Assembly (NCBI GenBank): GCA_003508835.1 | Contig: PUFA01000022.1 | Span: forward strand, 3,720,001-3,784,000 | DNA from: Eonycteris spelaea | Lineage: Eukaryota; Chordata; Mammalia; Chiroptera; Pteropodidae | Direction: 5' to 3' | Length of the DNA stretch: 64,000 nucleotides | Part shown: positions 34,195-44,488 of the stretch, piece by piece | How positions within the stretch are numbered: the first letter of the stretch is position 1 | Layout of the letters: each line of letters starts with the position of its first letter | Translations under genes and position numbers: made by a program | Notes under the pieces: generated by a model | Database searches by the model: none | The model's input: the letters and a program-made list of their open reading frames with translations, nothing else | Told to the model about the DNA's origin: nothing

Positions 34195-34445
34195 ACAAAC
34201 TTTCTGTAAGATTCTTCAGAGAACCTCATGGAAGAGATAGTTTTGAGGTAGGACTTGAAGAAATGAGGATTTTCCGAGCAGGGAAGGAGCAGAATGATAC
34301 TTCAGGCATGAGGAGGACCTGCACGTGCAGAGAGCCAGGTCTGGTCTGGGGAATGGGAAGCAGGAGCTGCTCACTGAGGTGAGAGAGGGGAAGTGGTAGC
34401 AGATGCAGTTGAAAGGAGTCAGAGCCCGGCTGTCAAGGGTCTAAT
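34195..34445 (-). repeat. LINE-2, antisense, part 2
   Basis: 'GAGGTAGGACTTGAAGAAAT' near 34246, 'GAGCAGGGAAGGAGCAGAAT' near 34277 and 'GCACGTGCAGAGAGCCAGGT' near 34321 follow the antisense L2 order. The copy is interrupted at about 34446 and resumes at about 35040. Confidence 0.6.
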
Positions 34446-34489
34446 AAACATCCTCAGGCAGAGGAGAAAGAGCAGAGGGAAGTGGCAAG

Positions 34490-35020
34490 TGTAAACAGTA
34501 TAAAAGAAACACCTGTACACACATCCTTCACCAGCAGGGTCACTCATTGCCAATATTTGTCCCATTTGCTTTTTCATTTGACCTCGATCTTCATTACACA
34601 TACATACATACCTGCATATGTATACTATGTTTTTTTTTTTTGTTTTTGTTTTTGTTTTTTTTTGGTGCCATTTGAGAATAAGTTGAATCATTGCCCTCTT
34701 CTCCTAAATAGTTCTTTGGATTTTTTTCCCCTAAAAATAGAGATGTTCTCCTCATAACCACAGGACCCTTACTAACTTTAAATTCAACCCTCATGTAATT
34801 CTTTTTATCTAATTTGGAATTCATATGCCAGTTTTGTCAATTGAAGCAATAACGTCTTTCATAGCATTTACCCCTCGCATACAGGATCCAGTCTCAGATA
34901 AAGTATTGCATTTAGTTGCCATGCCTTTTACTCTTATAATCTAAAACATTTCTACAGTCTTTCTTTGACTTTTATGACATTGATATTTTTGAATAATATA
35001 GCCCCCTCTCCCTTCTTAAA
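34490..35020. repeat. L1M-type 3' UTR-like insert within L2
   Basis: 'CCATTTGCTTTTTCATTTGA' near 34562, 'TGCCATTTGAGAATAAGTTG' near 34667, 'GATCCAGTCTCAGATAAAGT' and 'TTGCATTTAGTTGCCATGCC' near 34906 are phrases of old L1 3' ends in the right order. A T/G-rich tract (34630-34662) lies inside. It splits the antisense L2, so it is the younger insertion. Confidence 0.6.
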
Positions 35021-35039
35021 TAGAACAGTCTTCATTTTG

Positions 35040-35180
35040 ATGTGGTAGACCTCATACAGAGGGTGACATAATCAGATCTGAGTTGAGAAAAAGTCATTCT
35101 AGCGATGGTGTTAAGAATGGACCTGAAGGTAAGAGACTGTGGACACGGCAAAGAGATAGGAGGCTGCTCTTAGCCAACAT
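35040..35180 (-). repeat. LINE-2, antisense, part 3
   Basis: 'GGGTGACATAATCAGATCTG' near 35061, then 'AAAAGTCATTCTAGCGATGG'. This is the antisense L2 phrase usually seen as 'GTGACATGATCAGATTTG...AAGATCACTCTGGC'. It resumes the copy interrupted at 34446. Confidence 0.6.
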
Positions 35181-36088
35181 TCCCTTCTAGGCAGGCAAGA
35201 GCGCAAGGTCCGGCCTGGCCAGGATCCCTGAAAGCTGGGGCAGGTTAAGAGTGGAGAGAAAGGGACCCACGGTCTGAGTCCTGAGAAAGGCTGCTTGTAG
35301 AACAGTCTGAGAGTTGGTGGAGTGAGGAAGACCTAGATCTAAAACAGCAGGCTTGAGTTTCAGATTGTAGCATAAAGCAGATAAGATAATGTGAAGATGA
35401 TTTTGAAGAACAGCATTAAATGTATAGCTGGGCTTACAAAAATAGAAAGTAAATTCCCAAAAATTTAAAAATTGAAAAGGAAGAAAAAATTGAACAGCTA
35501 GGCATGAACTGATATTCTGGCAAACTTGAGGGGAGTTTTGTGGTTTTGACATGACCTATGAAAACCTACATGAACGCAGGGAATTAGGCCTTGGGTGCCC
35601 GTGAAGCGGGGTGTCAGACCTGAGACCCTTGCATAAAGTCAGGATAATTGAGAGCTGCACCCTAGAAGTGATACTAATAAATAAATAAAACAATGATCAG
35701 CAGTTGGGATGATGCTGCTGGCAGGAAATCATCATGGCGTGAATATATCTGGGGAGTCATCTGAGAGGCCCTGGAGACACAGGAGTGGACGCCCTCTTCA
35801 CAGGAGGGATTATGTAGGGACAAGAGAAGAAGAACAATGATGAAGTCACAGGGAAGACCCACAATTAGGGATTCAAACCAGAAGGGAGGCGACTCCCAAC
35901 GGAATCAGGGATAGATCAGATCAGATGCGAGGGACAATCTGAAGTGACCAGATCCAGACCCTGTGTTTTGTTATCCTTACAATGAACTCTGAGTTGTTAT
36001 TTTATTTTTCACAAAACAGAGTTTTCTGCATTTTATGTAAACATGACTATATAATCTGTCAGTACTTTTTTCAAGTTGATTTTTCCCC
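35181..36088. other. Unassigned, possibly further antisense LINE
   Basis: Purine-rich plus strand up to about 35950, then AT-rich. No gene is seen. The 121-codon minus-strand frame (35187-35552) is unrecognised. Confidence 0.4.
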
Positions 36089-36222
36089 CATGTATGGTCC
36101 TTTTATTTATTTTATTTTTAATTTTTTAAAATGTCCATAGCACCTGGTATTCCTAGGTGGTCCTCCCATCCAAGTATTACCAGGCCCAGTCCTGGCTGTA
36201 GACATGTATGGTCCTTTTGTTT
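36089..36222 (-). mobile_element. 5S rRNA-derived retroposon, internally deleted
   Basis: On the minus strand it starts GTCTACAGCCA, the 5' end of 5S rRNA. It then skips about 50 nt and continues GGGCCTGGTAATACTTGGAT with the rest of 5S to its 3' end. An A-rich tail follows (T-rich on plus, 36109-36130). Flanking repeats CATGTATGGTCCTTTTRTTT (36089-36108 and 36203-36222) match at 19 of 20 positions, a clear target-site duplication. This is an L1-mobilised-type copy, not a functional 5S gene: most of the internal promoter region upstream of the retained half is gone. Confidence 0.85.
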
Positions 36223-36710
36223 GTTAATTTGATTGTTAATGTTTAATATTATAAGCCAACATGAATTAACGTTTCATGTTTGAAACGTTGGCAGTACTCT
36301 GCCCCTGCGCTGCTCGTCCATGCCATCCCCTGCCTCACCACACCTACCATAACCACTACTGGATGTCTTTATGTAGTTTTGCCACTGTATGTATACCTAT
36401 ATCTACTAAGTGAATTTTTTTACTTCTTTAAAGATACTTTTACGCTATAAGTAAACTTTGGAACTTGTTTCTTCCACACAGTATTATGTTTTTAAGATTC
36501 ATTCATATCATTTGTTGTATGTAGCTATAGTCCATTTCACCCTTCTGCAGTATTCCACATATGCCTATGCATGCCACACTTTATCTTCCTGTCAGTGGTC
36601 ATTAGGCTCCTTTGAAATATTTAGTCTATTTTGAAGAGTGCTACTATGAACGTTTTCATTTACATCCCCTGGAGTATATTGCTAGGAAGTCTGTTGGGTA
36701 AATATCTATT
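36223..36710. repeat. L1M-type 3' UTR-like fragment
   Basis: 'TTTGTTGTATGTAGCTATAG' near 36511, 'GCAGTATTCCACATATGCCT' near 36547, 'CACACTTTATCTTCCTGTCA' near 36575 and 'GTGCTACTATGAACGTTTTC' near 36638 are old L1 3' phrases in order. The 5S copy probably landed in the same L1 block. Confidence 0.65.
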
Positions 36711-36712
36711 TA

Positions 36713-37656
36713 CAGTAGTTCCCCCCTTAACCATGGTGTCACTTCCTATAGAGTCAGTAACCTGTGGCCAACTGCGGTCCAAAAAAGATTAAATGGAAAA
36801 TTCCAGAAATAAACAGTTCATTAGTTTTAAATTGCATGCTGTTCTGAGTAACATGATGAAATCTCACACCGTCCCATTTCACCCCACCCCACTGGCCATT
36901 CATCATCCCTTTTGTCCAGTATCTCCAAGCCATACATTGCCAGTGTGTTAGTCACTTAGTGGCAATCTGGGTTATCAGATATCCTGTCGCAGTGTCACAG
37001 TGCTTATGTCCAAGTAACACTTATTTTACAAAAATTATGGAATATGATTCTTGAATGGAGTGCATCGTTAAAATCACCTATGTGATCACTGGATTGTAAC
37101 CTCTGTAGCAACACTCTGGTAGATTAAAAAGAAAGAGACAACAACTTCTGATTACAGTGTTTTTCCGAAACATTTTGGGAAAAACAAAAAAAACTTCAAC
37201 TCTTGAGGATCCCCAACTATCGAAGTCGTCTGCTCCTGACATCCAGCCATCGACGTTATTGTGCATGGCTTGATGATCTGGGGTCAGCCAAAGCAGACGG
37301 TCCCCTTCTGAAGTACAATCACAAGGTTGATAGCAGCCTAACACTGCATCATCCATCTCACTTTGTCTCATTTTGTAGGTATGTTGTCCTCTCAAATCAT
37401 CACAAGAGAAAGGATGAGTACAGTATGATTTTTTGAGAGACCGTATTCACTTATTTTATTATAGTATTTCATTATAATTGTTCTATTAGTTGTTGTTAAG
37501 CTCTTACTGTCCATAATTTATAAATTAAATTTTATCATGGTTATATATGCATAGGAGAAAACACAGGATATCTGGGATTCATTACTGTCTGAGGTTTTAG
37601 GCCTGCACTGTGGGTCTTGCAATGTATCCCCCAGAAATAAGGTGGGGGACTCCTAT
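36713..37656 (+). mobile_element. Tigger/MER2-type DNA transposon, internally deleted
   Basis: Left terminus TA|CAGTAGTTCCCCCCTTAACC and right terminus GGTGGGGGACTCCTAT|A are the Tigger inverted repeats at TA sites. Internal hallmarks include 'ATTAAATGGAAAATTCCAGA' near 36788, 'TAGTCACTTAGTGGCAATCT' near 36949 and 'TGTCCATAATTTATAAATTA' near 37508. A remnant near 37255-37400 resembles the transposase-distal part. At about 940 bp it lacks most of the roughly 2 kb full-length body and cannot encode a pogo-type transposase. Confidence 0.9.
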
Positions 37657-38639
37657 ATACTAAATAAAACTCTGTGAAAGCATAGCACATTAGGTGAATT
37701 TCCTGATTGTGGAAATTCAAGTCTAAAAGAATCAACATCTTTTCCTAAGATGGATAGATTCAAATGTCACAAGGAACCTTGTATAGTGTATACTCAAGTT
37801 AAGGGATATTTACCAAATGTTTTCTTGGGGGGGTGGTGCAAAATTGTAAGCTATAATTGGTGACTGATTTTCCCCTCACTGGCCCAATTTAATGTCAACG
37901 TTATTTTACAAAAGAAAAACTGAGCACCAGAGGCAAGGAAGAGTGGTACCAGGTTCACTGATGCTTAGGACTGCTTGTCAGCCAGTCCAGAATAATTCAC
38001 CTCAGTCTCCTCTGAGGGCCCCTTAACCTATTAGCAGCCTTCCTCGTGTGATGGTGAACAATAGGAACAAAAGAACCAAGAAAGGGGCTCTGCCAGGTTT
38101 GTTCTCTCAGCATTAGTTGGTAGCCTGCCAAGAAAAGCTTCACTCTCAAAAGGTTCTGAGCTTAAAGTCTCCTCTCTTTGCCACCATGTGAGAAAGAACC
38201 CTTCTCTGCATGAGAGCATGTGTGCACGCACAGGCATGGACCTGCACAGGGAAAGCGATACTGGGCACCCAAACTATACCGCTGCTCTCCCTGTAGTATT
38301 ATCTCCTATTCTGAAGTGTTACAAACATCTTTTCACTTAAATAATAATTGTTGCTATACCCTAAATAACAATAACCTTGTTGCTGAAACTTCCCACTCAT
38401 TTTTACTGGCAGTAATCATACCTAGAAACTATGCATATATTTTTTTTTAGTAAAAACACCCAATTTCCCACATTGACTAAGCATCATAGCTTTTGTGCCC
38501 AATGACAAACCTATCTACCCACTTTCACACCCGCCTGCAGGGTGGCACACTGGAAGGAAAAGAGTGGGTATTGGATTACATACCATGCAGAAAATGAGGA
38601 CCACACAAAGGGCCCGTGAGTCAGCGGTGCGACACTGGC
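37657..38639. other. Unassigned, no gene seen
   Basis: No repeat or exon recognised. A G-run (GGGGGGG) lies near 37829. Confidence 0.45.
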
Positions 38640-38673
38640 CTACCGCCTTCTTTGACAGGACCTCAGGGAAGAA

Positions 38674-38812
38674 TCCTGTGGTCTCTGACTTCATTTGCTC
38701 TACTCCTTTCTTCTATTCTTCTTGAAAAATAGTTTTTTTAAAAAGTGAAATAGCATACAAATGCTGCATATTTAAGTGGGAGACAGTGCCAATGCATTAC
38801 CAATTGTTGCAA
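38674..38812 (+). repeat. Direct-repeat pair, copy X
   Basis: Homologous to 39421-39551. Shared blocks are TACTCC...TTCTTCTTG.AAAATAG, then 'CACAAATGC/TACAAATGC' and 'ACAGTGCCAAWGCA'. The copies are in the same orientation and 0.75 kb apart. The family is not recognised. Confidence 0.65.
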
Positions 38813-39214
38813 GCCCACACATAAAACATACACAAGTATTTTTGCTGGGCTGCAGTGTGTGTTCTACAAGGAGATACTCAAATCAAGATAGAAGCAGTAG
38901 AGGTTTCTTCCTTACTTGGACAATACTTTAGGGTATAATAAAGACCTATAGCTCTTTTCCATTACTGTGGCAAATGAGAATGCATGTCCCAATTTGTTTA
39001 CCTCTCTCCCGCCCAAAAAAGTCTAGATGTAAGCTGTGTCCAATAAAGATCTGGTCATACATGTACATTCCTGTACAGTCGATATTATTTGGAAATTCTT
39101 TATGAAACCCCTATTTAGCATTTATCTAAACATAATATTAATATTTAAGGTTTTTAGACTTGACCCTATAAATAATAATAATATTCAATGTTTACCCACC
39201 TCCAGTTTCCTATA
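38813..39214. other. Unassigned spacer
   Basis: AT-rich, with nothing recognised. Confidence 0.5.
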
Positions 39215-39420
39215 AATTTTGACTGTAAATATGTACAGAGTAGAAAATGTTATTTCCTCTTGCAGAAAGAGCATTAACTGGAGCATTCTGATTCCTGTGA
39301 ATTAGTGCAGCAATTTTTCTATAGATAAAAGAAACTCTTAGCTTATGAAGAGCTGCATTAATTACAGCCTGAAATTGTTTCACGTGTCCTTTTTCAGAGC
39401 CAAGGAGAGAGCAGAAAAAA
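39215..39420. promoter_or_regulatory. Enhancer-like block with homeodomain cores
   Basis: No repeat recognised. Dense TAATTA/ATTAGT-type cores occur, for example GCATTAATTACAGCC near 39353 and 'GTGAATTAGTGCAGCAATTT' near 39297. Composition alone suggests a possible conserved element, and I have no comparative data. Confidence 0.25.
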
Positions 39421-39551
39421 ATGTGGGCTGTTGGAAGTCTGTACTCCCATTTTCTTTTTCTTCTTGGAAAATAGAGTTTCTAAAAAGTAGTTAGTACACA
39501 AATGCATGAGGTGGAACACAGTGCCAAAGCAATACTAATTATTCAACAACA
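39421..39551 (+). repeat. Direct-repeat pair, copy Y
   Basis: Partner of 38674-38812, with the same block order and a short gap after CAAATGC. A CAGCAGCAG triplet run follows. Confidence 0.65.
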
Positions 39552-39689
39552 GCAGCAGCTATAACTTTAAAAGCAAAAAACAAATTCTAGTGTTATGAGT
39601 AACTTTGTTGATCATAATAAAAGAAGATGAAATTTAATGTCAATAGCAGTATGAGTGTAGGAGGTAATTCTATTTCATTTTCTTTTCAG
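39552..39689. other. Unassigned, ends in strong splice-acceptor-like tract
   Basis: Runs into TCTATTTCATTTTCTTTTCAG at 39669-39689, a 20-base pyrimidine-rich stretch before AG. Confidence 0.45.
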
Positions 39690-39737
39690 ACGAAACAGAA
39701 ACGGAACATGGTGATAGAAGCAAATGAAAAAACCCAG
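39690..39737 (+). other. Exon-like 48-nt segment between splice-site-like signals
   Basis: The segment is preceded by a strong acceptor-like tract ending in CAG and followed by CAG|GTAATA. It is 48 nt (a multiple of 3) and open in the frame TKQKRNMVIEANEKTQ. Such a segment could be a microexon of a gene spanning the window. It could equally be chance, since acceptor-like tracts are common. No family is recognised. Confidence 0.2.
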
Positions 39738-40499
39738 GTAATAAAGAGTTTACAGATATCTACAATGCGCATCAAGGCCAAAAGCTTTCACTTTCTAGAC
39801 TCTATAAAGACCTATCCTTCTTATTTCCTCCCATTACCCTTATGGGGTGATAGTGGCCAACCAATAAATAGACATGTAGGAGGAAAGTGAGGATAATCTA
39901 TTGAGCAGACATTGACTATGACAGCAGTACTATTGAAGCTGCAAATTTTACCAATACCTGCTTCTTGTTTTCTTTGCATCTCATCAGAAACTTTGCTCCC
40001 TTTCCTGTTTAACACCAACTATTGCCCGTGCTTTGTCCGGTGGTTTGTTTTGGTCAAACTTTGTGTGCATGCAAACCTGCCATAGAGTGATGCTGCCTAC
40101 ATGCTCAGGGTTGGAAAAATTTTTTCCTCATTTATGTACCTATAAACGAAGCCAAGATTTTCTTAGACACTGTTACTATAGACTGTGTTCTCCATACCAC
40201 ATCCAGGAAAAGAATCAGGTCAAATGGAATACTTAGATGTTGAAGAATTAAAAGTAGCAACAACAACAACAACAAAAAGTAGCAACAGACAAGCTAATTC
40301 TAATTTGCTAATTATGCCAGTGAAAACCCAAGTAGCAATGCTGTTACTCTTCTGTAAGAATCCTGAGATACAGGAACATGTTGAATCTCTTAAAATAACT
40401 GAACCCAGTATATATGGACTTGAGATTCATCAAAGCAAAACCAGTTGCCCTTCGATGCTTGGAATGGGTTCACATTTGCAAATGGTATTGCCTAGTTCA
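39738..40499. other. Unassigned, with (CAA)n
   Basis: Contains AGTAGCAACAACAACAACAA at 40253-40274. A 112-codon frame (40185-40523) crosses this simple repeat and the following MIR, so it is probably not coding. Confidence 0.45.
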
Positions 40500-40740
40500 G
40501 TAGAGAGAGGACAACAAATCTAAGTTTGAATTTCAGACCTCCCATTGGTTGGTTGGTTGGTGGCCTTGGCCAGGTACCCTTCAGATTCTCAATGCTCCTG
40601 TACAATGGCAAAAAATGATACTTGCAAAGGTAAGGATAGAGATATTGTATAGTGTCCAGTGCAATGTCTGGCACATGTGGGCTCAGAAGGAAGTTGTTTT
40701 TGTTGTCACTGTCATTCGTTATCCTGGCGTACTACTTTTC
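40500..40740 (+). repeat. MIR SINE, sense, diverged
   Basis: 'AAGTTTGAATTTCAGACCTC' near 40522 (tRNA box-B region), '(TTGG)n' near 40546-40562, and 'GTGCAATGTCTGGCACATGT' near 40659 as the MIR tail. Confidence 0.6.
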
Positions 40741-40859
40741 CATCTCGTGCCTCTCGTATTATAATGACTATCAAGACCCTATTGAAATAATAAATAAAAT
40801 ACTAAAACGCCTTAAATTCAGAGACTGCTTTAGACCCAAGGCACTCAAAACCCGACTCT

Positions 40860-41600
40860 ATTTGTCCTCTCATCCGTGCCTTGGAGGGAGAGGGATACTG
40901 TCGTGGAGAACACGGGGCCATCCCAGTGCAGGGGCAGAGGTAGCTGGGCGTCACTGCCTGGCACGGGCTGGCTGCCCTGCTTCCACAGGCTGATCCGGGC
41001 TCAGTGAAGGAACAAAATGGCACCGCGAGGAAGGCGGGTGAAAGGACACCTCACACGAGCCCATCCACTACACCAAATACAAGTCAAGTAACGTGAAAAA
41101 CCAAAGGATTTTGGGAAATGAGCAATTTACACAGAAGCTAAGAACTGAGGCAAAAAGATCTGGAGTCCTCTCAAAAATCATTTTTAAAAACTTTGTCCAG
41201 AATTAGCCCAGTCATTGCTTCCGTTCTCAGCTTTCTCAAGCTGTAGAAACAGAGCCAGACTTAGTGCTTTCAGGTTTTTTGTGGCTGCAGAACGATAGGA
41301 GGCCCTTCGTCTCCTCCTCCCTGGTGTTGCAATTCTCCCTCTGTGCGACCGCCTCATCCGCCACCTGCCTCACGCCAACACTTCGCCTACTATTTTCTTC
41401 TCGGCCCCTCCTTCCCGTGTGGCCACTTGTCCGGCTTGCCAGCCGTGGATTAGCCGGGAGTGGCGGGCTGTCACGTGACTGCCTCCCAGCGCCTGGGAGG
41501 CACCCACGTCTGAGTTTCCATGACGCACCTGCTGCCGTCACGGGCCCCCAAGTAAATAAACGGTCAGATCTTTTCCGAAAGTGGCTTTGACAAAGAGCAA
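40860..41600. promoter_or_regulatory. CpG-rich, promoter-like patch
   Basis: 41281-41580 holds 21 CpG dinucleotides in 300 bp by direct count, and 40861-41060 holds about 10. The surroundings are far poorer. The patch includes the palindromic E-box GTCACGTGAC (41470-41479), the hairpin GCCTCCCAG-CGC-CTGGGAGGC (41481-41501, AP-2-like), TGACGCA near 41521 and AAAATGGC (YY1-like) near 41015. There is no TATA box. Overlapping frames of about 100 codons on both strands are unrecognised. It could be an orphan CpG island or an unannotated promoter. Confidence 0.4.
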
Positions 41601-43014
41601 CTTAAACCGCCAAAGATGTTGACAAATGGGCTGTTACCTAGGAGTGCGAGTAAAGCGACCCATTAGAAAGACAAGAACAGATAAGGCCACCTCTTTGTCC
41701 CTTGCCTTTTTACATTGATATTCCTGTGGAGACGAAGGGAAAGAAGAAAAGGAAACAAAGGCAGATCTTTAGTGCTGGCCGCCCCAGGGTTGATTAGGAT
41801 GCTGATCTGTGTGGCAGGTTTCTAGGTTCTCACCCAACTTCTTGGCTGCTTTTCAAAGGATTTAACAGTGCTCTTTGTAAATAGTGGCGCACAAAGCCGG
41901 TCTAAAAATAGTACATTTTCCAGGGTCTGAATTGGGTGACTGGAATGAGTGGCAATGGCTGTATTGTAGGAGACAGATTACAAGCAAGTTACTCGATGGT
42001 ACTTGATCTGCAGGGTTATTCACATGCGTCATCTGATTTGGTTAAATAATGCAAACACATTTACTAATGTACATGACTGTTTTGTTTATTTGTGCTGTGG
42101 AGTGCTCGTGTGTGCATGACAGACAAATGTACATGTTCTATTTTCTGACAGTCAAACAAAGCTCTTCCCGATGAGGTAAATAGCTGAGTCAAACAGTGGA
42201 GCTGACACTCCCGAGAATCGCTGATGTGACACTGTGGTGGTTGATAATGGCAGGTTTCCCTGTGCGCTCGCAGCCCTAAAGGATTTTTGCTGAAGGTAGG
42301 AATCAACGAGAGGCACTCACAACTCATAGGACTGCTAGGTCTGGCTGAAATCTCTCTGGAAGCCCTGTGTGTGAAAGCTTGAGCCTCCTCAGACGTTCTT
42401 CCCTGTAAGAGCAACTGCGCTAGTCTCCCCATCCCTGCACCCCAACTCCCGCGCCTGGGCTGTGCGGCACAGTAAAGGTGAGCTACATGTCCCTACCAGC
42501 ACTGTAGGAGCCAGGGCCACAGAAAACACAGGCTCAAGGAAGAGCCAAAGGAACTTTGCAGAAGAACATTTTTTGAAACGAAGATGCCAAGAAAGAGTTC
42601 TACAGTCTGAAGGCAAAAGCCACTGTCTCCTAGTGTTTCGAGCTGCAAGTGGTGGTTATTCCTATATATTTCGAGGAGAGAAACTTTCTCATACTAAAAT
42701 ACAGTTAAATTGTTTCCTACGTAAATAATCGTCTTTCAGGCAGTTTGGAGACTCTTACTTTAATACAATGCCAAGACTCTAGGGAGAAGCCCTCCATCGT
42801 TCTGGCAGGTTGATTTTCTCTTAGAAGATGGCAGTAGAGAGCAGGGACCACTCTGGAAGGAGCTGGACTAAGGAAGTGGATTATAGAAGATAAAAAGACC
42901 CAGGCTGTCACCTTGGCAAATACTTCTCCCCCCAAATGGCATGCCTCTAGCTTGTTATACCTTGGGTCTCACAGCCTCTAGGAGTGTACACATTGGTATT
43001 CCTCTCTCTCCTGC
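41601..43014. other. Unassigned, several transcription-factor-like motifs
   Basis: No repeat recognised. It contains a perfect MEF2 consensus CTAAAAATAG (41902-41911), AGATAAGG (GATA-type, near 41679) and ATGCGTCATCTG near 42024. The 122-codon frame on minus (42064-42432) is unrecognised. Confidence 0.35.
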
Positions 43015-43200
43015 TCATGCTATATGGCTTGGGGAAAGTTACATAAACTCTCTGACCCTGCCCCAACCCCCAGTTCTCTCATCCGCAAAACAGAATAATA
43101 CCCACCTCATTAAGTGCATTGCTGTGAGAATTAAATGAGGTAATGCAAGTAAAGCACATGTGGGCCATCACATGGTAACAAACAGGAGGCGATTAGACAG
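43015..43200 (+). repeat. MIR SINE, sense
   Basis: 'GGGGAAAGTTACATAAACTC' near 43032, 'CTCATCCGCAAAACAGAATA' near 43078 and 'TGTGAGAATTAAATGAGGTA' near 43123 are the MIR core and CORE-SINE blocks in consensus order. It is one of the clearest copies. Confidence 0.88.
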
Positions 43201-44239
43201 CATTCTTGGGCAAGGTCCCATCTCATCTCATAGGCATCCTCTCATAGACCAAACACTGCACCAATGTCTAATTCCTGTTGAGAATTACCACCACCATTGC
43301 CGTCATTACCTTGGTTGTTGAAGAACAGACAATCTAGAAAGCATTAAATCAGGATTTTCTATCATTTCCCTCTTTATCACCAGCTATGTGATAATGCAGG
43401 TTAATTTCTCCTTGGGATATCTTGAAAGATAGCATAAACCATTATTTTGGCCATTCTGGAATTTCCTCAATCTGGCTTTTATTTCTTATGCTTAGGAATT
43501 ATGATTTTTTTTCAATAAAATATATATTTACTTGCATTCGTAAAGAGTCAGGAAAACAGCATAAATTTCATCTCTTGTTTGAGACTGAATTTTTCAAATG
43601 AATGAGAATATAATTGAGGAGACTTATTTTGGAGGCACAGCCTCAGGCATGAACAAAGTGAGCTCTGAAAAGCCTGCTATCATTATGGAGAAATGAAGAG
43701 CCAAATAACTTCCAAAAAATCAAGCAAAAAAATTGCCCACCATGTTTGTAAAGTTAAAAGGGGCATACGAGGTAGTTCTATAAATGGAAAGATCAGACCA
43801 TGCAAAACAAAATGTACACGGCACCTCTGCTAATAATTATTTTTCAAGAATTGCTTTCGGTATCTGTGCTGTGGTCGCTACAAAGAAAGGCCACTATCAC
43901 CACTACAACTTCTAGTGAGCATCATCCAAACTTAACTGAGTTCCTATAACAAAATAGTCTCAGCCAAATATATGAAAATCTTGGAGTTGACCCATTTATA
44001 AAATAGTCACTTCACTGTACCTACAAATAATCTTGGAAAGACAAAAGATTTTGAAAGTTGTCCAGATTTTATTTTTGCTGGTCAAAATGAATGAATTCCT
44101 TTACTTTTGCGTCAGAGAACATAATCTTACCTCTAAGGGGCTTCTGTTTTCAAAGGGATAAAATGTACAAATATGGCAGCTAAGAGAATAACACTTCCTG
44201 TTTCAATTCATTTGAAATTTGTTTTGTTCTTTTATTTTA
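43201..44239. other. Unassigned, no gene seen
   Basis: AT-rich unique-looking sequence with no recognised repeat, exon or RNA gene. Confidence 0.45.
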
Positions 44240-44488
44240 CTGTCTACTAATGTGCCCACCATGTTCTAGGCATTGAGAGGGATTAAAAACTATCCCTGTA
44301 CTCATGGATTTTGTGGAGAGAGAAATGAATTTCATCTAAAAACCACGCAAGACAGTGTCTAGAAGTGCCCAATTACATTTAATCAGCCACTGAAATAACG
44401 GCATAGAGTACTAAAGCCATGGACAGTCAACACCAGGGTAGGCTGGTGTGCAGAGAAGAGGTATTTAGTAAAGGTGGGTGAGGATGGT
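44240..44488 (-). repeat. LINE-2, antisense
   Basis: 'CACCATGTTCTAGGCATTGA' near 44258 and 'CCTGTACTCATGGATTTTGT' near 44296 are the antisense L2 3' phrases ('...TGTGCTAGGCACTG...', '...CTGCCCTCAAGGAGC...'). The MaLR LTR follows immediately. Confidence 0.65.

Noticed and set aside
36131..36203. Functional 5S rRNA gene
   Set aside because: About 50 nt are deleted, the flanking target-site duplication and A-rich tail show retroposition, and there is no intact internal control region.
40185..40523. 112-codon frame with protein-like start
   Set aside because: It runs through a (CAA)n simple repeat (giving poly-Thr) and into a MIR.
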